Below are positions 7,440-17,441 of a stretch of DNA of 23,917 nt, in pieces. The translations under genes and the position numbers were made by a program. Below the pieces are notes generated by a model. The model did no database searches and had not been told where the DNA came from. It saw only the letters and a program-made list of their open reading frames with translations. The stretch lies in IMG/VR virus record IMGVR_UViG_3300030382_001506, positions 1 to 23,917 of that record; one strand, given 5' to 3'. The DNA is from a virus. Position 1 is the first letter of the stretch. Each line of letters begins with the position of its first letter.

Positions 7440-10211
7440 ATGTATAATTCGTACGCTGAAACAAAAGGGTTTGACCCTGTAAACATACCAGATCCTGGTA
7501 AAAAGATTAGAGAGCAAGGCGTAGAAGCCCTAAGGGGTATGGAGCGCGAACTTGCTGAAAATGTCAGACAATCAGATAGAATTGTCAACGCTTTAGAAAA
7601 CAATGCTAGAGTAGAAAAGGAAAACGCCAATCTTAATCATCAGTTAAGAAGAGGTTATGCTGATAAATTAGCTGGTGCTAAGTGGAAACAGTTTGAAACA
7701 CTTATCAATAATGAAGGTGTTAAAGCTAAGCAACATCAAAAAGATTGGGAATCTTTACTTAATATAACAGATAGCGGTGCAAAAGTAGCTAAAGCTTGGC
7801 ATACAAAACGTGATAAAGACGCTAATAATTATGCTAAAGATCTTAAAGAACAGCATGGTATCGGTTGGAAAAAGTATGATGCTGTAAGACAGATTGAAGA
7901 TCATATTTTTAACGAGGAGTCATCTAGACAAGCTGCTTTAGCTGAATTAGAATTAGACGGTGTACCATTAGATGTTATTCATAGAATAAGAAATAATGGT
8001 GCATTTAGAGGTTTAAGGGTAGCTAAACAGTCTGCAATTGCATTAGCTAGAAACCTTCCTAATATATATGAAGAATATCAAGACCATGAATTTGATCTTG
8101 GTGGTGACGGTGAAGGTATTAAAGTAACTTTAAATGCATCTAATTCAGAACAACTTACAGAAATCCTTCGTTTAATAAGAAGGGAAAAAAGGGATGAATT
8201 TGGTGAGAGATGGCCTTCAGCTAATATCTGGGAGACTTCAGGTGCCTGGGAAATTGCAGAAAAGGCTGATGCAGCATATATAAAAGCAAGAGTAAAAAAA
8301 GAAGAGCAAGGTAATATTAATAAGTTTGATCGAGATGAAGCTAATGTCTTCTCTGGTTTCTTGGATCAAGCGAAAGGTGATTCTGGACAAGCTGCTCAGC
8401 TTTTCTTAAAGCATTATACAGGCCCTGAAGGTGGAAGGTATCAAAACCAAAGAGCTAAAAAGAAATTAGTTAGAGGCTTTTCATATGCGTTACAGAACGG
8501 TTTAATTGATATAGATAGAATAGATCTTAATGATCTAGAAAATCTTGAAATGGAGGTTAAAGGGCAAGCAGGTAAAGTAAAATTTGGACATTACTTTAAA
8601 GAAGAATTCTTTCAAATTGAACAGGCTTATAATAAAGCAGCAACAGAAAGGGATAAAATTTCTGGTGCACAGGCTCATTTGAGAAATGCACATGATAACG
8701 AAATGTTAAATGAAGTTGTCAGGCTAGAAAAGACAGAAGATATGAATACAGAAGAATGGATAAATCTTTTGAAGTCTGCTGAAAAAAACAATCTTACTAA
8801 AACTGCAACCCATATTACAGGAAGATTAAGTACCCATAGAACTACAATTAATGATGCTGAAGGTACTGCCGCTTTATTTGCTAGAGCTGAACGTAATGAA
8901 GTTATTACTGATAACGACATCAAAGATTGGAACTTTAGTGAAGAAACAGATAGATTAGTAAGAGCTGAAGTTAATAAAAGGAATAGACTCTTACCTCAAC
9001 GGGGTGAAGATGGTACATTAGAAAAACTTAAATACAGAATAACTGAAGAATTAAATCTAATTATACCTAAAAATAATCTTGGTGCTGGTAATGCTACACG
9101 TAAAGATGCTGAATTAGCAGCTCTTTCAGAAGCATCTGGTCTATATAGGGACTATAGAGTACAAGGATTAAGCCATGAAGCGTCTTATGAAAAGACTGTA
9201 GATATTATTACTCAAAGGATTAAAAACCCAGACGGGGAATACAGAGCTGGGGAAATTCAACCTGATGGTACAAGAGAGTTTTGGAAATGGCAAGCTGATT
9301 CTACAGCTACTCATGTTAGACCTGATGAAAAAAAATTACTTGAAGATCTTTCTGCAAATCCAGGTAATATATTTACTCAACAATATATATCACTTCCAGA
9401 GGTGATTTCTATATCAGCTACAGCTAATAGAGGTTTAAATCCTAAATTACCTCCAATGGCAATGGAAGTGCAAAGACTGACAAGAGGTAAAATCAGTGCA
9501 ATTGATTTCATGGTAGCTCAAACTCAAAGAGCTATTGATGCTGAAATTAAATTAAAAGGTTCATCAAATATACAACCATTACCAGAGAACTATACTAAAA
9601 GATTTTCTGATGAAATACAAAAAATTAGTCCTAATGTAAGACGCTTGCTTAATACTCTGAACTTTGTTGATGTAAACAAAGCTGCTGCTTCACCAAAAGA
9701 AGATGGTAGTATGTCTAATATACCATACCAAAAACCTATATATGATAAGGTTAGATCTATTGCTAGAAAACCTTATAATAATGATTATAATTCTATAGGA
9801 CCTGGTGTAAATAGTATAGATACTTATGATTTCACATTAACAGGTGGTACATTTAGAGAAATATTACAACTATTTGAGAATGGTAGTATAGAAGCAGCTG
9901 GAGCATATGGATTTACATCTGATCAATTGAAATCAGCAGCTGAAGCGGGTGGTATACCTTATACTACACGATTCAATAAAGATAACCAAGATAAATTATT
10001 TGAAATTTTATACAGAAGTAAACAGTATCACCCAATACAAGTCGATTCAGAGATTGATCAAATGATATTAGATGATACACAGAATATGGAACAAGAGGAT
10101 TCTGATTCAAATGCTGGTTTTTACCGTGTATCTTGGCTTCGACCAGAAGCTACTACATATATGCTAGAAAACGGATTTCCTATAGGAGGAACAGCTTATG
10201 CCACCGCTTAA
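7440..10211 (+). CDS. Internal virion protein, T7 gp15-like
   Basis: This 923-residue protein (T7 gp15 has 747) corresponds by position and architecture to the core protein that, with gp14 and gp16 homologues, forms the channel through which the genome enters the cell. It is almost entirely helical and charged, starting MYNSYAETKGFDPVNIPDPG, with a long predicted coiled coil at about residues 20-120 and no signal peptide or clear membrane helix. The ATG at 7440 lacks an obvious Shine-Dalgarno sequence; the six bases between it and the previous stop are AT-rich. Its 3' end overlaps the start of the gp16-like gene by 14 bases in another frame. Sequence similarity to T7 gp15 is not obvious by eye, so the assignment rests on gene order, size and composition. 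Confidence 0.85.
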   Translation: MYNSYAETKGFDPVNIPDPGKKIREQGVEALRGMERELAENVRQSDRIVNALENNARVEKENANLNHQLRRGYADKLAGAKWKQFETLINNEGVKAKQHQKDWESLLNITDSGAKVAKAWHTKRDKDANNYAKDLKEQHGIGWKKYDAVRQIEDHIFNEESSRQAALAELELDGVPLDVIHRIRNNGAFRGLRVAKQSAIALARNLPNIYEEYQDHEFDLGGDGEGIKVTLNASNSEQLTEILRLIRREKRDEFGERWPSANIWETSGAWEIAEKADAAYIKARVKKEEQGNINKFDRDEANVFSGFLDQAKGDSGQAAQLFLKHYTGPEGGRYQNQRAKKKLVRGFSYALQNGLIDIDRIDLNDLENLEMEVKGQAGKVKFGHYFKEEFFQIEQAYNKAATERDKISGAQAHLRNAHDNEMLNEVVRLEKTEDMNTEEWINLLKSAEKNNLTKTATHITGRLSTHRTTINDAEGTAALFARAERNEVITDNDIKDWNFSEETDRLVRAEVNKRNRLLPQRGEDGTLEKLKYRITEELNLIIPKNNLGAGNATRKDAELAALSEASGLYRDYRVQGLSHEASYEKTVDIITQRIKNPDGEYRAGEIQPDGTREFWKWQADSTATHVRPDEKKLLEDLSANPGNIFTQQYISLPEVISISATANRGLNPKLPPMAMEVQRLTRGKISAIDFMVAQTQRAIDAEIKLKGSSNIQPLPENYTKRFSDEIQKISPNVRRLLNTLNFVDVNKAAASPKEDGSMSNIPYQKPIYDKVRSIARKPYNNDYNSIGPGVNSIDTYDFTLTGGTFREILQLFENGSIEAAGAYGFTSDQLKSAAEAGGIPYTTRFNKDNQDKLFEILYRSKQYHPIQVDSEIDQMILDDTQNMEQEDSDSNAGFYRVSWLRPEATTYMLENGFPIGGTAYATA

Positions 10212-13200
10212 TCCTGAAGATCTAGAAAATCTAGAAATAAACCCTGAATTACCTGAGCATTACGTTCAGCATAGGGCTCTAGTGGATGCAGAAAAACAAG
10301 ATTATAATCCTCAAGATACTAATGCACCAGAGCTTCCAGATGAGATTGAGAATGTAGAAGCTAAGAATCAAGCAGGTCATGATGATGAAGGGTCTACTGA
10401 TACTCTAAGTGATTGGTCCCATAAAATACCTGTAATTGGACAAGCAAAATGGGCTTTAGACTCAGCAGCTTTAGGTGTAGGAGACTTTGCCGCAGATGCT
10501 ATAGGACTTGTGCCTTGGCTTAAACCTATAGATAATTGGTGGGACAAGAATTCACCAAGATCTGATGCTCCTGCACATAAACTAATACGAGACGCATCTT
10601 CTGTTATTATACCTTCATTAGTTGGTGGTACTTGGCTTGTAGGTGGAGCTAAAGCTGCTGTTGCAGCAAGAGCTATTAGCTTACCTAAGTATACTTCTAC
10701 TTTAGGTACTATAGCTGCTTACACTGGTGTTGATACTGGTGTAGCTATGATCTCATCTCACTCAAAGACAGATGATAATCTAGCAGGTACTCTTAATAAC
10801 TGGTTAGGTTGGGGGATACCTTGGGCTACTAGACCTGGCGACGATCCTGATACTAGATGGAAAAAGAATGTAATGGAAGCTGCTGGCTTAGCTGCCGGTG
10901 TTGAATTAATAGGAGCAGCATTTACTTTTGGTAAGAAAGCTAAACTATTTCCACGTGATGCTGGAGCTGAACAAGCAATAAGAAATCGTGATATTCAATT
11001 AGAACTATTTGAAGATCCTGTATCAGCTGCAACTCAACCACGTATGAATGCAAGAGCTGCTGCTCAGAGTGAAGAAATGATAGAAGCTATTAAAGCTGAT
11101 CCAGCAGGTCAACAGTATAATGCTTTTGTTAATGATTTAGGACCTGATGATGCTGGTAGAGCTGTTACTGATTTAGAAGCTGATCCATTACAAGCTAAAT
11201 TACATCAAACACAGATACAGAATAATATAGGTAGTTATAATGGTAGATCTGCACCTGTAGCATCAGAAGACTTACAAAGACAATTAATGAAGTCTATTGA
11301 TAGTAATGAACGTGCTAAACAATTAGATCAGTTATTTAATTCCTTTAAACCTGATTTTGATGCTGCTATAATTAATGGTGGAAGTAAAACTAGAATAACA
11401 GCAGAGCAGATGAATAAGTCTGTAGATAACCTGACTCAAGCTTTATTTGGAAAAGATATAAGTTTCAAAGAATTTGAAGTTATTGTTGATGATATGAAAT
11501 CATCAGTATTCAATTCTAGTGCAATATTAGATGAAGATCAATGGAAAGCTACATCGCATGCATTTAGAAAAGGACTTGAAACTATGTTTGATCCTAATCA
11601 AATGAGAGCATCTGCTATGTTAACACAGCAAGCTGCTGATACTGTTACCGATGCTGCTGCTGCTGCTAAAATGTTAGGTGATAATGTTGATACTTCAAGA
11701 CAGTTTGAAATAATGTTTAAGAAATTAAACTTACTTGATACTGAAATGAGGGTTAATAAGTATATTTCAGGTAAAGCTGGTGAATATAAGAGGTTGATTG
11801 GTACAGGTAATCCAGAGGCTACTGTATCATGGATAACCAGACAATCTGATGAATTCGATAGAACATTAAAACAAATAAGAGCTACTAGTGATGATTTCAC
11901 TGAAGAATTAACTAGAATAGCTAAAGAAGATCCTGCTTATTATAGACCATTAAAAGAAGCTTATTATGCTACTAATGGTAATGTAGATGAATTACATAAA
12001 TTACATGTTTGGACTGAAAAGAATATAGGTTTACTTAAAAAAGGTATTATTGATGGAGATCCTGAAATACCTAGTTTAATTGTTAAAGGGTTACACGGTG
12101 TTAGAGTTAATAGTGTTTTATCTGGATTATCTCCTTTACGTGCTGCTGTAGGAAACTCCGTAATTACATTTGCTAAACCTATTTCAATCTTTGCTGGTGC
12201 TGCCATGCAAGGCGATGCTGCAATACTTAAACGTGCTAGCTATACCTTTGGTGGTATTGGTGAGAACTTTAGGCGTGGTTTAAAGATGATGCAGAAGGAA
12301 TGGAATCTAGCTATGCAGTATCCTGAAGAAGCTATGATGCGTGGTCGTGCTGATATGCGTATGGCTAAGATGGAAAACATGGAAGCTCTAGATGCCATGG
12401 CTGAAGTATGGAAAAGAGATGGAGAGAATGGTAAGATAGCTATGTGGAATATGGCTAAAGGTCTTACTTGGTGGAATAAACAGCCATTTGTACGATATGG
12501 TACTAATGCATTATATGCTATTGATGGTTTTACCAACTCCTTTATGGCTAGTGGTATGGCACGTGCTAGAGCATATGATGAAGTAATGGATGCTCATAGA
12601 GGTGCTTTAAACTTTGATGAATTATTCAATGTAAAACAACGTCAATTATATGCTAATGCTTTTGATGAAACAGGTTTATTAACTGATAAAGCTGCTAAAT
12701 TCGCTTCTCAAGAGATAGCATTAAACTTAGATAATAAAGTAACACAACAACTTGATAGGTTCTTAGATCATGTACCAGCTGCTAAAGGCTTATTCATGTT
12801 CCCTAGAACTGGTGTAAATGCATTAGAACTTGGTTGGTCTTATAATCCAATGAGTAACCTTGGTCCTGCTATGACTAGAGCACGTAGAGTATTAGGTGCT
12901 CATACTAGACAACAAAAACTAGCTGCTTTAACTGAGCATGGTATTGATGCTACACAGAATGCTGATTTAGCTTTCCAAACGCTTAAATCTGAATATCTTG
13001 GTAGACAAATTATGGGTAGTACCGTAGTTATGGGTGTTGGTTTATGGGCATTAGAAGGTAATGTTACTGGTAATGGTCCTCAAGATGATGCTGAAAGACG
13101 ACGCATGATGGCTATGGGTTGGCAACCGTTATCTATTAAGAATCCAATCACTGGTGAATGGCGTAGTTATAAAGGATTTGAACCCTTTGATACATTAATG

Positions 13201-14082
13201 GGTTTAACTGCTGATGTTGTATATCAAGCTAATAGAGCAGATCAGTCTATAACAGAAGACTTCTTTAGAAAGATCTCATTTTCTATTAGTATGAATATGA
13301 CTAATGATACGTTCTTAGGTGGATTCGAACCTTTAGTTGGTCTTATTTCTGGTGATCCTAGTGCATGGACTAGATTCTGGGCACAACAAACTGATATGTT
13401 AATACCTTATAAAGGTATGAGAACTGTTCTCAATAACATTGTTCATCCTCAATTGAATGATGTTAAGAATGATTATGGTCAATATATGTTAAATGCTAAT
13501 AAGTTTATGTCAGGTGATAGCTTGACAGATATGTTAGATATTTATACAGGTAAACCTATTAGATATCATGATCCACTTACCAGTGCATTTAATGCTGTAT
13601 TACCTGTATTTAAACAGAATGGTGATTTGGAGCCCTGGAGGCAATGGTTACTCTCTACAGGATGGGATGGTCTTCAAAAGATAAGGAAGAATAAGCATAC
13701 TGGATTACCATTAGATCCAGGTGATAGACAGTTTATGAATAACTGGATAGCTAAGAATGCTGGTCTTAAACAGCAAATACTTAAGCTAATGACTGAAAGT
13801 GATGGATTCTGGAATAAGAAGTTAAAGGAATATAAAAAAGCTAGAGGCTTAAAAACTCAAAATGACTTCCCTATCAAACAGATGATACTCCATAAAGAGT
13901 TAAGTAGAATTCATAAAAGAGCTTTTGATGGTGCATGGAATGCATTAGATGCTTATAACCATCAATACACTCCTATAGGAAGAATGATTAAGACTCGAAA
14001 TCAAGAGTTGAAACAAGGTAGAATTACAGGAGCTAGAAAAACACAAGATTACATACAGCAATTACAACAAGCGCCTAAATAA
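10198..14082 (+). CDS. Internal virion protein, T7 gp16-like, apparently without a transglycosylase domain
   Basis: This 1294-residue protein is close in size to T7 gp16 (1318) and sits last in the internal-core cluster. T7 gp16 begins with a soluble lytic transglycosylase domain; here the first 75 residues are acidic and proline-rich (NPEDLENLEINPELPEHY), followed by hydrophobic, glycine/alanine-rich segments at about 90-110, 140-165 and 225-245 that could insert into membranes. I see no ES/GLMQ-type transglycosylase signature at the N-terminus. The C-terminal two thirds is long and helical, with tryptophan-rich runs such as GLTWWNKQPFVRYG, a membrane-like helix around IMGSTVVMGVGLWALEG, and a terminal YIQQLQQAPK. 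This suggests the envelope-spanning part is kept but peptidoglycan cutting is done elsewhere or not needed. It overlaps the gp15-like gene by 14 bases. Confidence 0.88.
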   Translation: MPPLNPEDLENLEINPELPEHYVQHRALVDAEKQDYNPQDTNAPELPDEIENVEAKNQAGHDDEGSTDTLSDWSHKIPVIGQAKWALDSAALGVGDFAADAIGLVPWLKPIDNWWDKNSPRSDAPAHKLIRDASSVIIPSLVGGTWLVGGAKAAVAARAISLPKYTSTLGTIAAYTGVDTGVAMISSHSKTDDNLAGTLNNWLGWGIPWATRPGDDPDTRWKKNVMEAAGLAAGVELIGAAFTFGKKAKLFPRDAGAEQAIRNRDIQLELFEDPVSAATQPRMNARAAAQSEEMIEAIKADPAGQQYNAFVNDLGPDDAGRAVTDLEADPLQAKLHQTQIQNNIGSYNGRSAPVASEDLQRQLMKSIDSNERAKQLDQLFNSFKPDFDAAIINGGSKTRITAEQMNKSVDNLTQALFGKDISFKEFEVIVDDMKSSVFNSSAILDEDQWKATSHAFRKGLETMFDPNQMRASAMLTQQAADTVTDAAAAAKMLGDNVDTSRQFEIMFKKLNLLDTEMRVNKYISGKAGEYKRLIGTGNPEATVSWITRQSDEFDRTLKQIRATSDDFTEELTRIAKEDPAYYRPLKEAYYATNGNVDELHKLHVWTEKNIGLLKKGIIDGDPEIPSLIVKGLHGVRVNSVLSGLSPLRAAVGNSVITFAKPISIFAGAAMQGDAAILKRASYTFGGIGENFRRGLKMMQKEWNLAMQYPEEAMMRGRADMRMAKMENMEALDAMAEVWKRDGENGKIAMWNMAKGLTWWNKQPFVRYGTNALYAIDGFTNSFMASGMARARAYDEVMDAHRGALNFDELFNVKQRQLYANAFDETGLLTDKAAKFASQEIALNLDNKVTQQLDRFLDHVPAAKGLFMFPRTGVNALELGWSYNPMSNLGPAMTRARRVLGAHTRQQKLAALTEHGIDATQNADLAFQTLKSEYLGRQIMGSTVVMGVGLWALEGNVTGNGPQDDAERRRMMAMGWQPLSIKNPITGEWRSYKGFEPFDTLMGLTADVVYQANRADQSITEDFFRKISFSISMNMTNDTFLGGFEPLVGLISGDPSAWTRFWAQQTDMLIPYKGMRTVLNNIVHPQLNDVKNDYGQYMLNANKFMSGDSLTDMLDIYTGKPIRYHDPLTSAFNAVLPVFKQNGDLEPWRQWLLSTGWDGLQKIRKNKHTGLPLDPGDRQFMNNWIAKNAGLKQQILKLMTESDGFWNKKLKEYKKARGLKTQNDFPIKQMILHKELSRIHKRAFDGAWNALDAYNHQYTPIGRMIKTRNQELKQGRITGARKTQDYIQQLQQAPK

Positions 14083-14088
14083 AGCATT

Positions 14089-16506
14089 ATGGCAACAACT
14101 GCAAATACATATACAGGAGACAATTCCACCGTTGACTTCTCCTTCACATTCCCATATTTAAAAACTACTGATATTAAGGTAAGCCTTGATAAAGTAGTTC
14201 AGACACTTACAACTCATTATACTTTACATAATGCAACGACAATTAGATTTGGATCTGCTCCAGGTACTGGCGTAGCAATTAAAATCTATAGAGATACAGA
14301 TAGCTCACAGTTATCATCAACATTTTACCCAGGTTCTGCTATTAGATCTGGTGATTTAAACGACAACTTTACACAAAACTTATATGCTACTCAAGAAGCA
14401 GAGAATGATGTAGCAGATGCGATTAGGTTATCTGAAGCGAATGTCTTTACAGCTACTCAAACCTATGATAATGATCAGGAGATAAGATTTAATGAAGCGG
14501 ATGCCAACGGTTCCGCGTATGTTGGACTTAAAGGTGCAACAGATAAAGGTACTTCAGATAGTTATACTTTATCATTACCAGCTGCACCACCAGCAGTTAA
14601 TCAGATACTTAGAGCAGGTGCGGTTACAGGTGATTTACTAATATGGTCTGATGAAGTAGTAAATTCAACTCACGTTACATCTACAGATAACGAAAGTACT
14701 AACGAAAATAACTTAATTACATTCGTTGAAGATGCTACCACTAATACTGGTAATGTAGGATTGGAGATGGATGGAGATTTCCATTACAATCCAAGTACAG
14801 GTACAGTAACAGCTACGGTATTTAAAGGTAATATAGATGCTGTTGATGGAGACTTTGATGGGACTTTAGAAGCCGATGCCTATACTGTTAACGGTGCTAC
14901 TCTACAGACTTACATAGGAACAGTTTCATCTGACGCTGGCCTTCATGTTAGAGTTACAGATAACGAAAGTACAAATGAGAATAACTTGATTACTTTCGTA
15001 GAAGATGCTAATACTAATACAGGTAACGTTGGACTAGAATTTGATGGAGACTTTCATTATAACCCAAGTACTGGTACAGTAACTGCTACTACCTTTAAAG
15101 GAGATATTGATGCAAATAACGGTGACTTTGATGGTACATTAGAAGCTGATGCTATAACTGTTAATGGAGCAACCTTACAAACTTATATTGGAGGGGTTTC
15201 AACAGATAGTGCAGTTAGTGCTACTACTGCTACTAACTCAACTCATGTTACTGTAACTGATAACGAAAGTACTAATGAGAATAATTTAATCACTTTTGTC
15301 GAGAATGCTGAAACTAATACAGGTAACGTTGGGCTAGAATTTGATGGAACCTTTACTTATAATCCTAGCTCTGGTAATGTAACAGCTACAACCTTTACTG
15401 GTAATTTAGTAGGTGATGTAGATGCTAATAATGGAGATTTCGACGGTACACTAGAAGCAGATGCTATCACCGTTAATGGTGCTACACTGCAAACTTATAT
15501 CGGCGGAGTATCATCAGATAGTGCTGTTAGTTCAACTAATTCATCACACGTATTAGTAACAGATAATGAAAGCACTAATGAGAATAACTTAATTACATTC
15601 GTTGAAGATGCAAATACAAACACAGGTAATGTAGGTTTAGAATTCGATGGCAACTTCCATTATAATCCTAGTACAGGAACTGTTACAGCTCCTACATTCG
15701 CTGGTAATGTAACAGGTAGTATTGATGATGCAACGAATGCATCTCATGTACTTGTAACTGATAATGAAAGTACTAACGAAGAGAATCTTATAACATTTGT
15801 TGAAGATGCTACCACTAATACTGGTAATGTTGGTTTAGAATTTGACGGTACATTTACTTATAATCCTAGTTCAGGTACTGTTACAGCAACTGTATTTAAA
15901 GGTGATATAGACGCAAATGATGGAGATTTTGATGGTACACTAGAGGCTGATGCTTATACAGTCAACGGTGCGACACTTCAAACTTATATCGGTGGAGTAT
16001 CATCAGACAGTGCTATTACTTCTACTACTGCAACTAATGCTAACCATGTGTCTGTAGCAGATAACGAAAGCGATAATGAGAATAATCTTATTACTTTCAT
16101 TGAAAATGCTTCTGCTACAGGTAATGTAGGACTAGAATCTGATGGAGATTTACACTATAATCCTAGTACAGGAACAGTTACAGCAACTGTATTTAAAGGT
16201 AGAGTTCCAAATATACCTGAGAATGCACAAGGTTCTTACACTTTAGTCGCTACAGATGCTGGTAAATTTATTAATAGTACAGGAACAGTAACAGTACCTA
16301 ACTCTATATTTAGTGTTGGTGATATGGTTACTATTTATAATAACAGTACTGGTGATAGAACTATTACTCAAGGTAGTGGCGTTACTATGTATCTTGGAGA
16401 TGGCGATGGGGATAATGGTAGTGTAACACTTGGTCAACGATGTGTTGCTACAATTCTATTTATAACTACTAGTGTCTGTGTAATTACTGGAGGAGACGTG
16501 ACATGA
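14089..16506 (+). CDS. Tail fibre protein, T7 gp17-like N-terminus with repeated shaft modules
   Basis: This 805-residue protein attaches to the tail and carries host recognition. Residues 1-125 match the T7 tail fibre N-terminal family (VDFSFTFPYL, ending SGDLNDNFTQNLYATQEAENDV), which anchors the fibre to the adaptor/nozzle. Residues 195-704 hold six copies of a 53-residue unit (52 in the last) with core DNESTNENNLITFVE, GNVGLE, YNPSTGTVTAT. Copies 1, 2, 3 and 5 are followed by a linker GDFDGTLEADAxTVNGATLQTYIG. The last hundred residues (SYTLVATDAGKF, VTIYNNSTGDRTITQG) form a beta-rich cap. No receptor-binding tip follows within the protein; the next gene, overlapping by ATGA, probably supplies it. 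The fibre and the following repeat protein are therefore likely one functional unit. Confidence 0.92.
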   Translation: MATTANTYTGDNSTVDFSFTFPYLKTTDIKVSLDKVVQTLTTHYTLHNATTIRFGSAPGTGVAIKIYRDTDSSQLSSTFYPGSAIRSGDLNDNFTQNLYATQEAENDVADAIRLSEANVFTATQTYDNDQEIRFNEADANGSAYVGLKGATDKGTSDSYTLSLPAAPPAVNQILRAGAVTGDLLIWSDEVVNSTHVTSTDNESTNENNLITFVEDATTNTGNVGLEMDGDFHYNPSTGTVTATVFKGNIDAVDGDFDGTLEADAYTVNGATLQTYIGTVSSDAGLHVRVTDNESTNENNLITFVEDANTNTGNVGLEFDGDFHYNPSTGTVTATTFKGDIDANNGDFDGTLEADAITVNGATLQTYIGGVSTDSAVSATTATNSTHVTVTDNESTNENNLITFVENAETNTGNVGLEFDGTFTYNPSSGNVTATTFTGNLVGDVDANNGDFDGTLEADAITVNGATLQTYIGGVSSDSAVSSTNSSHVLVTDNESTNENNLITFVEDANTNTGNVGLEFDGNFHYNPSTGTVTAPTFAGNVTGSIDDATNASHVLVTDNESTNEENLITFVEDATTNTGNVGLEFDGTFTYNPSSGTVTATVFKGDIDANDGDFDGTLEADAYTVNGATLQTYIGGVSSDSAITSTTATNANHVSVADNESDNENNLITFIENASATGNVGLESDGDLHYNPSTGTVTATVFKGRVPNIPENAQGSYTLVATDAGKFINSTGTVTVPNSIFSVGDMVTIYNNSTGDRTITQGSGVTMYLGDGDGDNGSVTLGQRCVATILFITTSVCVITGGDVT
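14671..16200 (+). repeat. Six tandem protein modules in the fibre shaft
   Basis: The copies lie at 14671-14829, 14944-15102, 15244-15402, 15547-15705, 15745-15903 and 16045-16200. Copy starts are 273, 300, 303, 198 and 300 bases apart. The fourth interval is short because the EADA/NGATLQTYIG linker is missing after copy 4. The protein is strongly conserved between copies, but codons differ at many synonymous sites, so this is a protein-level repeat and not a recent DNA duplication. Confidence 0.93.
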
Positions 16507-17426
16507 CGCCTCCTATTCAGCAGATGCTATATGCTCAAGTACCAAAAGACGCTATTGCTCCTTTCATTGACGTAGGTAATAGAAGTGGAGATCGTGGTGT
16601 ATGGGCTGGTGGTTATACCAGTACTTACGTCAATACGATTGACTATGCAAATATCGGTGCTTCAACAGCAGATGCTTCAGATTTTGGCGATTTAAATAAT
16701 GGCAGAAGTCGTACTGCAGCTGTTAGTAATAGTACTCGTGGTGTATGGGCTGGAGGTGCTGGTGGTACTTCAGATATGGATTATGTAACAATAGGAACCA
16801 CAGGCGATGGAACAGATTTCGGTGATCTCACTTTTGCTCCTTCGAGCTGTGGTGGCTGCGGTAACGGTACTCGTGGCTTATTTGCTGGTGGATACGGAGG
16901 GGGAAATAAGAATGAAATTCACTATATAACAATTGCTAGCACTAGTGATTCAACAGATTTTGGTGTTCTGACAGAAGCCAGACACGCTTTATATGGCTGT
17001 GATAATGGTATAAGAGGTGTATTTGTTGGTGGTTGGGGTAGTGGTTCTAGTGATACTATGGACTTCGTTTTAATCGCAACTACTAGTGATGCAACTGACT
17101 TCGGTAATTTAACACATACTCAACATTCATGTACAGCTACTGCTGACAACACTCGAGGTGTTATTGCTGGTGGTGGTTCGTCTGACAAAGAAACGATAGG
17201 TTATATTACAATTGGAACAGAAGGAGATGCCTCTGACTTTGGTGACTTAACATCAGCCAGAAGTTCTTGTGGTGCTGTTACAGACGGTACTAAAGCTTGT
17301 GTTGCTGGTGGTACCAGTCAAGACGTTACTATTGATAAAATTACTATTCAAACTACTGGCGATGCTACCGATTTTGGTGACCTATCACAAGGTCGTCACG
17401 GTGCTGGTGGTGCTTCAGGTGATTAA
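16503..17426 (+). CDS. Putative adhesin with six kelch-like repeats (tail fibre tip)
   Basis: This 307-residue protein has a short N-terminal segment (residues 1-30) and then six repeats beginning at about residues 31, 79, 124, 171, 218 and 264, with a period of 45-48. Each has the pattern TRGVWAGG, then a hydrophobic strand YVTIGTTGDATDF, then GDLT.AR. The double glycine after aliphatic/aromatic residues and the four-strand spacing resemble kelch or similar beta-propeller blades, so a six-bladed disc is likely. There is no signal peptide. The start overlaps the fibre stop by ATGA, implying coupled, roughly equal synthesis. Similar WAGG/DFGDL repeats occur in fibre-cluster proteins of marine phages. 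I infer receptor binding at the fibre tip; the exact ligand cannot be told from sequence. Confidence 0.85.
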   Translation: MTPPIQQMLYAQVPKDAIAPFIDVGNRSGDRGVWAGGYTSTYVNTIDYANIGASTADASDFGDLNNGRSRTAAVSNSTRGVWAGGAGGTSDMDYVTIGTTGDGTDFGDLTFAPSSCGGCGNGTRGLFAGGYGGGNKNEIHYITIASTSDSTDFGVLTEARHALYGCDNGIRGVFVGGWGSGSSDTMDFVLIATTSDATDFGNLTHTQHSCTATADNTRGVIAGGGSSDKETIGYITIGTEGDASDFGDLTSARSSCGAVTDGTKACVAGGTSQDVTIDKITIQTTGDATDFGDLSQGRHGAGGASGD

Positions 17427-17441
17427 TCTACCCAAACATTT

